64,000 nucleotides of DNA from UBA6115 sp050953005 (lineage in GTDB: Bacteria > Bacillota > Clostridia > Christensenellales > Aristaeellaceae). Below are positions 17,983 to 28,134 of this stretch, one piece after another. The notes under the pieces were generated by a model, which was given only the letters and a program-made list of their open reading frames with translations, did no database searches and was not told the origin of the DNA. Every line of letters starts with the position of its first letter. Within the stretch, counting starts at the first letter, position 1. Position numbers and translations under genes: made by a program. Location: assembly GCA_050953005.1 (NCBI GenBank), contig JBMNLV010000009.1:1-64000 (forward strand), given 5' to 3'.

Positions 17983-18993
17983 TCAATCTTTTAGCCCTGT
18001 TGAGCTGATTGATTCAATAAACCAACGCTGGGCAAACAGGTATAACACCAGCAGCGGAGCAATCATGATAAGCACACCGGTGGAAATCATCTGCATGATG
18101 TACCCGACCGATGGAGAAGAGATACCCAGCCGTGTGGAAACATAGGTACGCAGGCTTTCCGCCAGACCTGACAGGCGCACTGACAGGTACATGGTGTTGG
18201 CGGTGGGCAGGAAAAGCCTGGTATAGAAAACATCTGTCCACTGCCAGACAAAGGCAAACAGGAAGCAGCTGACTAAAATAGGCACTGCCTGCGGCAGCAT
18301 CACACGAATAAAAGTAGATAGGGTAGAAGCGCCATCCACATAGGCCGCTTCCTCCAGGGACTGGGGGATGGACTTGAAATACTGCCGTACCATAAAGATA
18401 TACAGTCCGTTTTTAAGCCCCATCGCGGTCGCGGACAGCATCAGATAGGGCAGCGCGGAGCCCTTGATGTTGATAGGTCCCCCGGTAAGCCGGGTAAAGA
18501 TCCCCAGCACATCAAAATAGCGAAAATGCAGGTATAGCGAGGAAGAGATTGTCTGTGGCGGAACGATAATGACCAGGATGACGCAAGCAAACCAGAAGCG
18601 TTTGAATGGAAAGTCAAACCGCGCGAAGCCATAGCCGGCCAAGGTAGTGGCAATGATCTGCAAAAGCGCTGTTGCCAGTGAGATCACCGCGGTGTTGAGC
18701 AAGGAAGTGTTCAGATTCAGAAGCTCTGCAGCCAGTTGATAGTTCTCAGTTGTCAGGTTGCGGGGCACAACAATGATAGTGGTGTCATACAGATCCTTCT
18801 CCATCATGAAACTGACAGAGATCTTGTCCAGAATAGGCTGCAAAATCAGGAAACACAGGCCAAATAGCATCAGGGCGCGGAGCAGCACCCCGCCTTTTTT
18901 TCTGATGATCTGCCGAAGCAGCATTCCGCCTGATTTACGGTTGCGAACCAGGAAACTGTCATGCTTTCTCATCGCAGCCGGCTTATAAGTCAT
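17983..18993 (-). CDS. Carbohydrate ABC transporter permease, MalG-like
   Basis: Inner-membrane permease of 336 residues with about six membrane spans and the EAA loop near residue 225 (EEAAYVDGASTLSTFIRVMLPQ, abbreviated), which docks the ATPase. An arginine/lysine-rich N-terminus of about 30 residues precedes the first span. It overlaps the upstream MalF-like gene by 11 bp. This is the second of two permease pairs in the locus, paired with the 459-residue binding protein. Confidence 0.9.
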   Translation of the reverse strand: MTYKPAAMRKHDSFLVRNRKSGGMLLRQIIRKKGGVLLRALMLFGLCFLILQPILDKISVSFMMEKDLYDTTIIVVPRNLTTENYQLAAELLNLNTSLLNTAVISLATALLQIIATTLAGYGFARFDFPFKRFWFACVILVIIVPPQTISSSLYLHFRYFDVLGIFTRLTGGPINIKGSALPYLMLSATAMGLKNGLYIFMVRQYFKSIPQSLEEAAYVDGASTLSTFIRVMLPQAVPILVSCFLFAFVWQWTDVFYTRLFLPTANTMYLSVRLSGLAESLRTYVSTRLGISSPSVGYIMQMISTGVLIMIAPLLVLYLFAQRWFIESISSTGLKD

Positions 18994-19894
18994 AATGCTT
19001 CACCCCCATATGGATAATGAGCCAGCTTGTGCCAATCAAAGTGATGGCCACTGCAAAGTAAATCCAGGACAGGGCGGAGCTGTAACCATACTTTAGGTTG
19101 ATGAACATCTCTTCATGAATCTTTTCCATAATAAGGTTGTCCGTTTTCATGAAGAAGTCGATAATGGTATAGATCATGTTGACAATCAGCAACGGGCTGA
19201 TGATGGGGAAAGTAACCATCCAAAAGCTCTCCCAGGTGGAGGAGCCTTCCATTTCCGCTGCCTCATACATACTGCGCGGGATAGTCTGAAGCCCTGAGAG
19301 GAAGATGACAATCTGGATGCCCGAAGCCATCACAATGTCATATACTGAGCTGAGCAGATCGTACACCATGTCCAGTGTCTGGATCCCAATTCCCGTAGTG
19401 CTAAGCAGGTTAAACAGGGTTGTGCCAAAGTTCATGTTGTTGGATTGGGTGATCAGCTCCTTCATTCCGATAATCAGCGAGTTATTTGTTTCAATGCCTA
19501 CCAACACGCCGGAGGATAGAATGACCGGCAAAAAGAAGATTGCGCGCGCCAGCCCGCGGCCTTTGAAGCGCTGATTGAGCAGCAGTGCGATCATAAAGGC
19601 AAGCACCATGGTAGCCAGAGAATGGGTCACCATACGCACAATCTCATCTACCAGCAACTGATTGAACTCCGGATCGATTGTGAACGCGTACTGGTAATTG
19701 GCCCAACCGATTGGTGTATGCGCAATCCCGGCCTGGGCAGACAGCGTAACATTTTGAAAGCTCATGATGATGGACTGGATCATTGGCCGTACCATAAACA
19801 CCAGAAAGCCAAACAGGAAGGGCGCAATAAACAGGTAGCCGCTCAAAGCTCGTCTGGAGCGGATAGTGGCCTGTCTTTTTTCGACGTTATTCAT
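18983..19894 (-). CDS. Carbohydrate ABC transporter permease, MalF-like
   Basis: Inner-membrane permease, 303 residues, six predicted spans starting with GYLFIAPFLFGFLVFMVRP. The EAA loop is MYEAAEMEGSSTWESFWMVT. Its start overlaps the stop of the DUF5696 gene (ATGA), so the supposed glycosidase and this transporter are translationally coupled. It forms a heterodimer with the next permease. The central periplasmic or extracellular loop is longer than in the minimal family member. Confidence 0.9.
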   Translation of the reverse strand: MNNVEKRQATIRSRRALSGYLFIAPFLFGFLVFMVRPMIQSIIMSFQNVTLSAQAGIAHTPIGWANYQYAFTIDPEFNQLLVDEIVRMVTHSLATMVLAFMIALLLNQRFKGRGLARAIFFLPVILSSGVLVGIETNNSLIIGMKELITQSNNMNFGTTLFNLLSTTGIGIQTLDMVYDLLSSVYDIVMASGIQIVIFLSGLQTIPRSMYEAAEMEGSSTWESFWMVTFPIISPLLIVNMIYTIIDFFMKTDNLIMEKIHEEMFINLKYGYSSALSWIYFAVAITLIGTSWLIIHMGVKHYDL

Positions 19895-22465
19895 GGCTGC
19901 ACCTCCCTCTGAATGACCAGGTAGTCCCGTGCCGGCACAGTGTACCCATTAACCTGGCGCTCTTGTTGGCTGAAATTGACCAGAACCTTGGTGCCATCAG
20001 CGTAGGTGGTAGCTGTTACCGAGTTGTCCAGATGCTCAAAACCTGTGATGGTTTGGTTAAACAGTCCGCCAAGCTCCCGGGCATAGCGTGTGGCAATTTG
20101 CTTGGCGCGCTGTGACCATAGCCTGTAGGAAGCGCCGTAATAACCGGAATAACGCGTATCATGCAGCACCAATGGTTCTTCCTGCATGAACACAAAGAAC
20201 AGCCCGGCGCCGCGCTGTGCACTCAACAGCAACTCCTGCTCCCAGTCACCTGCCAGGTTCAGTGGCTGTCCGGTGTATTCCACCAGCCCATGCAGTGCCA
20301 TCTGGATAAAGGGGATCTGTTCATCCACTATAAAGTAGCCGGTGCCCGCCAGGTCAGTATCTGTCACCAGGTCGGCATGTTCCAACGCATATAAATTGCC
20401 GCCACGAATCATCACACCCAATCCATCCGTCTGGCTGTTTATAATTTCCATTTGAAGCGCGGCAACTTCATCCCGGGTGACAGTATGTCTGGGATTATAA
20501 TCAGCGCTCAGCAATGAACCTACATCTTCCAGCGAGATGCCGCTTGCCCCGCGCTTGCGGGCAGCCTGTGCCAAATTGGTCAGCATGTCAGCCGAGGTTT
20601 CAGGATTGAGCAGAAAATAAGCGTCTTCCAAATCCAATTCGCCATACCAGACATTTGAATATTGGTAGAGCTTAACCTGTTCGCGCGTCGTGAAACGTGC
20701 CGCGTCACGCAGCGGCAGGAAGCCTTCTTTGAGTCCGCTGTCCATGGCAAAGGAAGTGATACCATGCAGGTATAAGCTCGCACCGGCATCGGAAATGCCG
20801 TTGACCATGCTGTCAAATTCTTCCTGGGTACCCAGCTGACTGACCAGCTTGTCAGTTCTCAGCAGGGTTTGCAACACGCCGCCGTTCATCCAGCCGTTCA
20901 GTCGTACAAACAGGCGCGTATCCTTCAGTGTAGAAAGGTCGTTGACAATGGCGGCGGCATCCTGATATCCGGTCAGAAGAATAGGGGAAGAGACCGGCAA
21001 ACCACCTTTTTGCTGTACTTTATCAATCGCACCGATGATTTCTACGCAAAGCGGCAACCCGGTTTGTGCTATAGGGGTAAGCCCCGGATACCGCTCTTGC
21101 AGATAGCTGCGGTAAGCCCGGGCAAGCGACGCTACATCGGTCGTGGCAAGGAAACGGTAACGCTGGGAGATATTGCCTTGTGGCAGGCCTTGTTCATACA
21201 TGTAGATGGTTTCAATGGTGCGCTCGGTGACGTTGAAGGCGTCTGAATGCAGCAGGTTGTAACTGGCGTACGCGGTATTAAAGCTGTTGCCACGCCCGGC
21301 AATGTCCGCGCTGAGGGAAGCATTGGCTGCCTGATTCTCCATCACGCACAGGAATGCGCTGCCGTTGTTAACCATGCCGTACACCGGAAAGCGAACATTG
21401 GTTTCATGCACTACCGCGGGACGGGAAGTGGCGTAATCCCATCCATAGACATTGGCAAAATAGCCGTTTTGAGTAGTCTTCCCGTTGTTAAAACGGATGA
21501 TGGCGCCTCCCCCCTCAGGCATGAGCATGTAACCCTCGTCCCTGGTGCCGCCCGCACCGAAGTTGGGTAAAAGCGCCACTCGGATGGGGGGATAATCGTC
21601 CGTGTAGTGGATGCTGTCAAGAGGAATCTCCACGACCAGGTCGTTGCCGTCCAAACGGTAAATTACGCTGATGTTAAACACAGCGGTCTTGGCGCCTACG
21701 GTGCGGTCAGTTTCCATTTGATCGCTCAGGTAATCCTCGTAGGTGTAGCCGGCCGCCTCAAACAGGCCTTCAAACTCCTCCTTAAGGAAATCCTTGACGT
21801 TGTCGCGCAGGACATAGATCGCATCGGTCTCCAGCTGCGGATATTTTTCCAGCAGCTCGGCTCTTCTGGTTGTCCTTGAGCCGGGCGGGGTCGTACTTTC
21901 GGTAGGAATCCAACACCTTACGGCTCTGAGCCTTGGTCATTTGCGAGAGGAAACTGTCCATGCGCTTCAATTCTATAACTGCCGGGATAGTATAGGCGCG
22001 TGCAATGCGGCCGAGGGTGTAGTCAACGCGGATGGCCTGGTTGTCTGCATGGATTTCATATATCTGATTTTTGATTGAGTACTCATAATTGTCATACAGG
22101 GTACGCACACCATTGGCTGTGGAATATGTAATCGCCAGGGTAGATTGAAGAAGGTTCTTGCTGCCGGCCAGTGCCAGCGGATCCTTGTCCGCACCCACAG
22201 GAATAGAGCGCCACAGATGTCCGTCCTGTTTGTTTTGAAGGGTAAACTGTGTGGTGTCGCCATCCAGGCTCAGCAGCAAGTGATCGTTTTCCAGGATGTA
22301 GACAGCACCCGCATCCTCTTTGTAATAACCAGGCATGACGGATTTATCCTCTGCCGTGTCATTGTCACGCCCATACAAGGCCCAGCCCAACACGGCGATG
22401 CCGGCAATGGCCAACAGCGCGAGAGCGGGACCTGCAATACGTTTAAGGAAGTGACGTTTTCTCAC
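19891..22465 (-). pseudogene. DUF5696 membrane-anchored protein, frameshifted (possible glycosidase)
   Basis: Two reading frames join into one 857-residue protein. The first part (22465-21782, GTG start after AGGAGG) has a membrane anchor at residues 10-30 and a beta-rich domain. The frame then shifts at about 21862-21870: dropping one base gives NQKAELLEKYPQLE and a frame open down to 19891. The second part has further beta-strands, a TIM-barrel-like region with ASGISLEDVGSLLSADY and a C-terminal beta-sandwich. That layout recalls glycoside hydrolases, but I recognise no catalytic family beyond DUF5696. It lies between Yip1 and permease genes. The shift may be a sequencing error. Confidence 0.78.
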
Positions 22466-22473
22466 AGCGCCTC

Positions 22474-23157
22474 CTAATACAAGCGAAACGACAATTCTTT
22501 GTACAGGGAAACAAAGTAGGCGATGCCATCAGAAACCAGGGAGAAAAATAGCATCATCACAAAAATAATTACCAGCATGCCAAAAACAGACATCACCATG
22601 AATGACAGGGTTTTACCCAGGGAATAGTCATGGATCATCATCATGGCTACCACTAAAAGCAGTACGCACCAAATTAAAGAGATGCTTGATAAGACTGAAT
22701 AAAACGCGCCCTCTTCCACGGTAACCGCGTTGCTGAGCAAAATGAGCGGCAATTGAATGAGCACATAGGGAGTCAGGGAATAGGCGCTTCCCATATAGAT
22801 GTCCCGCATGCGCCCTTTGCCCTCAAACAGGGTTGTTAGGCTCCAGTTGGCCAAACACCAAATCAACAGCGGCAAGAGGATGGACAGTACCTGGGTAAAG
22901 ATGTTGACACGCGCCCAGTTGACCCGCACGAACAGAAATGAGGTATATTGCAGCCGCAAGATTCGTGTTAACAGTGTCATAAAGACAATAAAATTGGCTG
23001 CTGCCACGCTTCCGCGCCGTTCGCGCGTCAAATCCCAAAAGCCATCAAAGGGACGGACAATGACGTGCAGCGAGTAGCGCAGTGTTTTCCCAAAGCGATG
23101 CCACCAGGCACGGTCGCGCACGCGTGCCAGCAAGCCTGTATTGCTGATTCCACTCAT
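22474..23157 (-). CDS. Yip1-family membrane protein
   Basis: A 227-residue protein with about five or six membrane spans, fitting the YIP1 domain family. The cytosolic N-terminus ends RPFDGFWDLTRERRG, and spans follow from FIVFMTLLTRIL to the C-terminus. Its biochemical role in bacteria is not established. The start overlaps the NHL/TPR gene stop (ATGA) and the DUF5696 gene starts 8 bp later, so all three are made together. A scaffold or accessory role for the polysaccharide-handling complex is inference from position. Confidence 0.8.
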   Translation of the reverse strand: MSGISNTGLLARVRDRAWWHRFGKTLRYSLHVIVRPFDGFWDLTRERRGSVAAANFIVFMTLLTRILRLQYTSFLFVRVNWARVNIFTQVLSILLPLLIWCLANWSLTTLFEGKGRMRDIYMGSAYSLTPYVLIQLPLILLSNAVTVEEGAFYSVLSSISLIWCVLLLVVAMMMIHDYSLGKTLSFMVMSVFGMLVIIFVMMLFFSLVSDGIAYFVSLYKELSFRLY

Positions 23158-24677
23158 GCTTCACGCAGCTCCTCTTTGATTTTTCGTATCCGGCCTACCA
23201 TCAACGGCACTAATAACGCCAGAGCAATCACAATGAAAATCCAGACAATATTCTGCTCCACCCAGATTTTACGCTGTTCCTGGAATGCCTTGGAGTAGTT
23301 AGCCTCATCATTGGCCAGCTTGAAGTATCGCATGGCTTCCTCATAGTTTTCCGCGCGCATAAGCGCTCGTCCAACGCCGATGTAAGCCAATTCAAAGTTG
23401 CCGTTAAGTTGCAATACCTTTTGCCAGGTATCCGCTGAAAGGCTGTATTGCCCGCTGTAGTACTGTTCCGTTGCCTGGTAGATCAGCCGGCCATACTCAG
23501 TAGGCTCAAAGATGGTAACAGAGCCTTCCAGGCTATCAAGCACCAGCAGGTCGTAGCCATCATGCTCAATGGAGGCGGCGTTGCGAAAATAACCAGCCAT
23601 GTTGCCCGATCCGCCAAAAATCCAAAGGTTGCGGCCCTGATCATCATAACCAAACAGGCGTCCGCGAATTTTATCCAGCGCGACATACACCTCATTGTCC
23701 AGTACCGTGATGTCACTAAAGCGCGAAGGGCCATTATAGCCGGCGGCGCTTCCCCAGTCCACATCACCAATGGGCGGAAACTCCCCGTTTTTAACCAGGA
23801 TGTCGCTTCCTACAGCATTGAGTTTGCGGATGGGGCGTGCATTGTCCCACAGCAGGTCATATTCCTGGAAGGTTGTGGTGACCGAGTAAATGAAGCCCTT
23901 TGAATCTATGTACATATTATCAAACTCTGTAGGTACAAAGGAGGCCTGCTGGGCCCTTTGCTCACGGGTGGAGAGCAGGCGCCATATCTGGTCAGTAATG
24001 GAGTAGGAAACCGGCATCGCACCGATAAAACCGGTAAACTGCCCATCGGATTCGAATTTGGCCATGCCTTTGTTCATATTGCGTATCAGCACAAAGGCAC
24101 GGCCGGTCATGTCAGCCACAACCCGTGTAGGCATAAAAGCCAGCCGCTGATCAAATGTTTCATCCGTGGGCTTGGTAATGGTCATAAGAAGCTTGAGCGA
24201 TTGATCCAATTTAACAACGCGCTGGTTGCCAGTATCCGCGATGAACAGCTCGCCATTGGCTGTGACAAAAATATCTCCCGGCGTATTAAAGGTATGTGCG
24301 GTGTTCCCTTCATAAAAACTATTGATCACGCGCTCCTGTCGGTATGCATCACCATCACGTAGTAATTGTATGATGCGGTGGTTGCCGGTGTCCACAATAT
24401 ACAGCCTATCCTTGTCAACAAACAAACTGCCGGGCATCATCAGGGGTTGGTCCAATTCCAATGTGGCGCTGTTGATGACCGTTCGCACCCGGTAGGCGTC
24501 AGGTGCGTAGCGCACCTCACCCCAATAATCATAGGTATAGGAATAATGATAGTCATAGCCAACCTGTGCTTGCCCGGGCACAGGCACAATGACTAAAAGC
24601 AACAATATGATCAGCAACGCGCAGGTTATGCCGCTTGCGCGAAAGGGAAGGCCTAGCTTGATGATGGATGTCATCAT
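23154..24677 (-). CDS. NHL-repeat and TPR protein, membrane-anchored
   Basis: A 507-residue protein. An N-terminal hydrophobic segment (residues 17-37) acts as signal or anchor. NHL beta-propeller repeats follow, with LYIVDTGNHRIIQL and LFIADTGNQRVVKL, each like one blade. A TPR-like helical pair spans about residues 410-465, and a C-terminal span near 475-497 is followed by basic residues. The propeller should face outside. It may bind sugar or protein partners in the transport complex. RBS AAGGAG lies in the end of the upstream permease gene; two consecutive ATG codons are possible starts. Confidence 0.8.
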   Translation of the reverse strand: MMTSIIKLGLPFRASGITCALLIILLLLVIVPVPGQAQVGYDYHYSYTYDYWGEVRYAPDAYRVRTVINSATLELDQPLMMPGSLFVDKDRLYIVDTGNHRIIQLLRDGDAYRQERVINSFYEGNTAHTFNTPGDIFVTANGELFIADTGNQRVVKLDQSLKLLMTITKPTDETFDQRLAFMPTRVVADMTGRAFVLIRNMNKGMAKFESDGQFTGFIGAMPVSYSITDQIWRLLSTREQRAQQASFVPTEFDNMYIDSKGFIYSVTTTFQEYDLLWDNARPIRKLNAVGSDILVKNGEFPPIGDVDWGSAAGYNGPSRFSDITVLDNEVYVALDKIRGRLFGYDDQGRNLWIFGGSGNMAGYFRNAASIEHDGYDLLVLDSLEGSVTIFEPTEYGRLIYQATEQYYSGQYSLSADTWQKVLQLNGNFELAYIGVGRALMRAENYEEAMRYFKLANDEANYSKAFQEQRKIWVEQNIVWIFIVIALALLVPLMVGRIRKIKEELREA

Positions 24678-25562
24678 TCACTCCTTGATACCCGAAGATG
24701 CCATGGTTTCCAGTATTTGTGTCTGGGACAGGATAAAAATGGCAATGGGCACTAACATCATAATAACAGTGACCGCGGCTGCCTGCCCGGCGCGCGCCAG
24801 GCCACCGGCTTGAATTTGCTGCAACGCGTAGGTCAGGGTCTTCTTGGCTTCTGAATAAATCACTGTCTGCGCGCGTGCGTTCCACAATCCCTGAACTGAG
24901 AAAATGATCAGCGTCAGCCAGGCGGGTTTGACGTTGGGCATCACAATCTGCCCGAAAATTCGCCATTCGCTGGCTCCGTCGATCTTGGCTGATTCTATCA
25001 GAGCCATGGGGATGCTTTCCATGAACTGCTTCATTAAAAACAAGCCGATGGGAGCGGCAAACGCGGGCAGAATAACCGACCACATGGTGTCCACTAACCT
25101 AAGGCGTGAAATCATCAAGTAATTCGGGATACCGGTGACATAGCCTGAGAACATAAGCGCCACAACTACCAATCGGAAGAAGGTTTTGGAGCCCGGAAAG
25201 TCATATTTGGCCAACACGAAAGCGGCCATTGAGGCTACAAGCAGGTGCCCGGCAGTTCCCAGCACAGTAATCAATACGGTGTTGGTCAGATAGCGTCCAA
25301 AAGGCACCCAAGACTGGCCCATGGTAACCACCAGGTCAGCAAAATTGTCAAAGGTTGGATTGACGGGCAGCAGGCGCGGTGGAAAGCGGAACAGTTCATC
25401 CAGCGGCTTGAGCGAGGCTGCCAGCGCGAAAACAAGCGGATAGGACATGATGACAGCTGTCAATCCCAACATCAGGTAGATAGCGGCGTCACCTGCCCGT
25501 GAACGATTAGGAGAGCGGCGATGGGCTATATTTTGCGGCTTTTTGACTTTCTGCCTTATCAT
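24678..25562 (-). CDS. Carbohydrate ABC transporter permease, MalG-like (next to IS)
   Basis: The 295-residue permease starts at the ATG opening MIRQKVKKPQNIAH; the frame stays open upstream only because it enters the insertion sequence. It has six spans and an EAA loop IESAKIDGASEWRIFGQIVM. The insertion sequence ends 7 bp upstream of the ATG. Before insertion, the sequence read ACT TAA G ATG, so this gene began one base after the stop of the other permease and was probably translated by coupling. That coupling is now lost, and no good ribosome binding site replaces it. Confidence 0.88.
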   Translation of the reverse strand: MIRQKVKKPQNIAHRRSPNRSRAGDAAIYLMLGLTAVIMSYPLVFALAASLKPLDELFRFPPRLLPVNPTFDNFADLVVTMGQSWVPFGRYLTNTVLITVLGTAGHLLVASMAAFVLAKYDFPGSKTFFRLVVVALMFSGYVTGIPNYLMISRLRLVDTMWSVILPAFAAPIGLFLMKQFMESIPMALIESAKIDGASEWRIFGQIVMPNVKPAWLTLIIFSVQGLWNARAQTVIYSEAKKTLTYALQQIQAGGLARAGQAAAVTVIMMLVPIAIFILSQTQILETMASSGIKE

Positions 25563-25565
25563 CTT

Positions 25566-27204
25566 AAGTAGTGTCTGCTGAACAACTCCAAACACAAGAC
25601 AAATCCACATCTTCCGGCCATTTTCTGGTATCATGTGTGCAAGGATAATTGCAGAAAGCACGCAAAACCCTTGCACTTGAACTGGAGATGAAACGGTATG
25701 TACGAGAAGAAAGCACGCCAGGCGACCTTTTTTGAAGACGCGACGCTGTTTGGTGGCGTCAGGCTGAATTCCGAGAACAGATGGGTAAGGATGTCGGAGC
25801 TCATCCCCTGGGAAGTCTTTGAGGAGCGGTATGCTGCACTGTTTAGCAACCCCCGGGAGGGGAAGCCGGCAAAGTCGGCCCGGATGGCCATCGGCTCTTT
25901 GATTATCAAGAAGCGCTATGGTTTTTCAGATGAGGACACGGTGGAAGAGATCCGGGAGAACCCCTATCTGCAGTACTTCCTGGGGTTTGCGGAATATACC
26001 AACGTCAGGCCCTTTGACCCCAGCGTGATGACGTGGTTTCGGGAGCGGATCACGCCGGAGATGTTGTCAGAGTTGAATGACTATGTGATTGGCCGTAAAA
26101 AGGTGAAAGCAGAAAAGGAGCCTGGTTCCGATGACGACAATCATGATGACGCTGACAGTGAGGGAGGAGGCCCGGTCAACCGAGGGACGCTGATCCTGGA
26201 CGCGACCTGTGTTCCGCAGAACATCCGTTTTCCCACCGATGCTTCGCTGCTCAACGAAGGGCGGGAGCTGCTGGAAGGGATGATTGATACAGCGCACAAG
26301 GCAGGCGCAACGGAAGGTAATAAGCCCAGAACCTACCGGAACCTGGCCAGGCGGGACTGGCTGCGGTTTGCCCGGGACCGGAAACCAACGCGCAAGAAGA
26401 TTCGCAAAGCGATTCGTCAGCAGCTGGGCTATGTCAAACGGAACCTCGGTTATCTGGAAGCCATCCTGAGCAAATATCCGGACGCGCTGAGCGCAAAGGA
26501 GCTGGAGCGCATGGCAGTGATCCAGCTGCTGTACGCGCAGCAGCAGGAGATGTATGACAGCAATACGCACCGGGTGGATGACCGGATTGTAAGCCTGCAC
26601 CAGCCCTGGGTGCGACCGATTGTTCGGGGCAAGGCGGCAGTGTCGGTGGAGTTCGGTGCGAAGGTGGCGCTGAGCCTGAGCGATGGCTATGCGAGGATTG
26701 AGGAAATCTCGTGGGATGCCTTCAACGAAAGCAAAACACTGATGGCTTCGATGGAGCGATACAAGGAGCAAACGGGCCACTATCCGGAGCGGGGACTGGT
26801 AGACAGGATCTACCGAACGAGGGAGAATCTCACCTGGTGCAGGGAGCGTGGCATCCGGTTGAATGGTCCCAAACTGGGACGACCACCCAAAGACCGACAG
26901 GTGTATGAGGAAGCGCTGGCACTGGAGCGACAGGAGTCAGGAGAGCGGAGTCATATTGAGGGATGTATCGGTGTTTGCAAGCGCCGATATGGGCTTGATC
27001 TGGTGATGATGCGGCAGAAACACACCAGCGAGGTGGACATTCATGCCGCCATCCTGACCCGGAACCTGTTCAGGCGGCTGAGGCTCTACATTTGGCTCTT
27101 TTTGGCAGCGCTATTTCGCCGGTCGGAAAGCACAAAAACAGACACGCCGGTACCGTTGGCGTGCCTGTGTGGCTGAATTGTTGGTTATTCAGGAGACACT
27201 AAGT
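25566..27204. mobile_element. Insertion sequence (IS1182/IS5-like) with AAGT target duplication
   Basis: The element spans 25570-27200 (1,631 bp). Its imperfect terminal inverted repeats are AGTGTCTGCTGAACAAC at the left and AGTGTCTCCTGAATAAC at the right (read inward). AAGT flanks both ends (25566-25569 and 27201-27204) as a 4-bp target duplication. It lies between two permease genes of one operon, in opposite orientation, and supplies the AG of the upstream gene's new TAG stop codon. Confidence 0.88.
25698..27176 (+). CDS. Transposase, DUF772/DDE type (IS1182/IS5-like)
   Basis: A 492-residue DDE transposase. The N-terminal DUF772 domain has RMAIGSLIIKKRYGFSDEDT near residue 65 and the first catalytic region is GTLILDATCVPQNIRFPTD. 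The C-terminal part has QESGERSHIEGCIGVCKRRY, expected to carry the last acidic residue. It is a single intact frame, so the element may still move. The product class is clear; the family name is uncertain because IS5-group naming of such proteins varies. Confidence 0.85.
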   Translation: MYEKKARQATFFEDATLFGGVRLNSENRWVRMSELIPWEVFEERYAALFSNPREGKPAKSARMAIGSLIIKKRYGFSDEDTVEEIRENPYLQYFLGFAEYTNVRPFDPSVMTWFRERITPEMLSELNDYVIGRKKVKAEKEPGSDDDNHDDADSEGGGPVNRGTLILDATCVPQNIRFPTDASLLNEGRELLEGMIDTAHKAGATEGNKPRTYRNLARRDWLRFARDRKPTRKKIRKAIRQQLGYVKRNLGYLEAILSKYPDALSAKELERMAVIQLLYAQQQEMYDSNTHRVDDRIVSLHQPWVRPIVRGKAAVSVEFGAKVALSLSDGYARIEEISWDAFNESKTLMASMERYKEQTGHYPERGLVDRIYRTRENLTWCRERGIRLNGPKLGRPPKDRQVYEEALALERQESGERSHIEGCIGVCKRRYGLDLVMMRQKHTSEVDIHAAILTRNLFRRLRLYIWLFLAALFRRSESTKTDTPVPLACLCG

Positions 27205-28134
27205 ACCTACGCGTTTCAGAAGATTCTGGATAGCCTTATTAGTCAGAATCATCGTCAAGAATAATAGTGTTGCGATAGCAGAGGCATAACCCATATCAAA
27301 GCGCGTATACCCATAGTCAAACAGGTGGGTAACCACTGTATGTGCAGCATAATCCGTCGAGGGATAGCCGCACAATGCCATGGTCTGGTCAGCGACCGAG
27401 AAAGCGGAAGTGATGGACATGACCGCGCCGAACAGGAGCATGGGTCGCATGTTGGGCAATGTGATATAGTACAATTCCTGCCAGCGGTTGCGCACTCCAT
27501 CTACATATCCGGCTTCATACTGTGACTGGTCCACGCCTTTCAGCCCCGCAACAAAGGCCAGAAAGCCCGTACCCATGCTCATCCACAGCAGCACCAAAAC
27601 CACCACCGGCATCATGTACCTGGGATCAGTCAGCCAGAGGATGGGAGCATTGATGATACCTGTGCGCACAAGGAAGGAGTTGAGGTAGCCATACACATCA
27701 CCACGGAAGATGATGGAAAAGATGAAGTAGGCGTTGCCGGCAATAGAAGGAGCGTAAAAGATGACAACAGCCAAAGAACGCAACCATCGGGGCAATTCAT
27801 TGATAAACCAGGCGAACATGAAAGAAAGGATGTAACCGATAGGTCCGGTAATCACAGCGATGATGAAGGTGTTTTTGACAGATATCAGGAAGATATCATC
27901 CTGCAAAACCAGGTTGATATAATTTGCCAAACCGATGTAACGCGCCGGTTCCAGGATATTGTAGTAGGTAAAGCTGTAGCGGATGGAAGTGATCATCGGC
28001 AGAATATTGAAGGTAAAAAACAGTACAGCAAAGGGCAGCAAAAACAGATAGCATACCCACATTTGCCGTGCCTTGTATCTTGCCGTTTCCAATTTACGCC
28101 TTTGCAGGCTGATATATCGCTTCAATATACTCAT
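27199..28134 (-). CDS. Carbohydrate ABC transporter permease, MalF-like (stop codon altered by IS)
   Basis: This 311-residue permease has six spans beginning WVCYLFLLPFAVLFFTFNIL and the EAA loop YEAGYVDGVRNRWQELYYIT. The last codons are GTA GGT ACT, and the stop is TAG, of which only T is native; the rest is the first two bases of the insertion sequence. The target duplication shows the native stop was TAA at the same place, so the protein is unchanged. It overlaps the 972-residue binding-protein gene by 4 bp. Confidence 0.9.
   Translation of the reverse strand: MSILKRYISLQRRKLETARYKARQMWVCYLFLLPFAVLFFTFNILPMITSIRYSFTYYNILEPARYIGLANYINLVLQDDIFLISVKNTFIIAVITGPIGYILSFMFAWFINELPRWLRSLAVVIFYAPSIAGNAYFIFSIIFRGDVYGYLNSFLVRTGIINAPILWLTDPRYMMPVVVLVLLWMSMGTGFLAFVAGLKGVDQSQYEAGYVDGVRNRWQELYYITLPNMRPMLLFGAVMSITSAFSVADQTMALCGYPSTDYAAHTVVTHLFDYGYTRFDMGYASAIATLLFLTMILTNKAIQNLLKRVGT

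Noticed and set aside
26067..26780. Long minus-strand frame inside the transposase gene
   Set aside because: Shadow of the transposase codon pattern, with no ribosome binding site and no recognisable domain.
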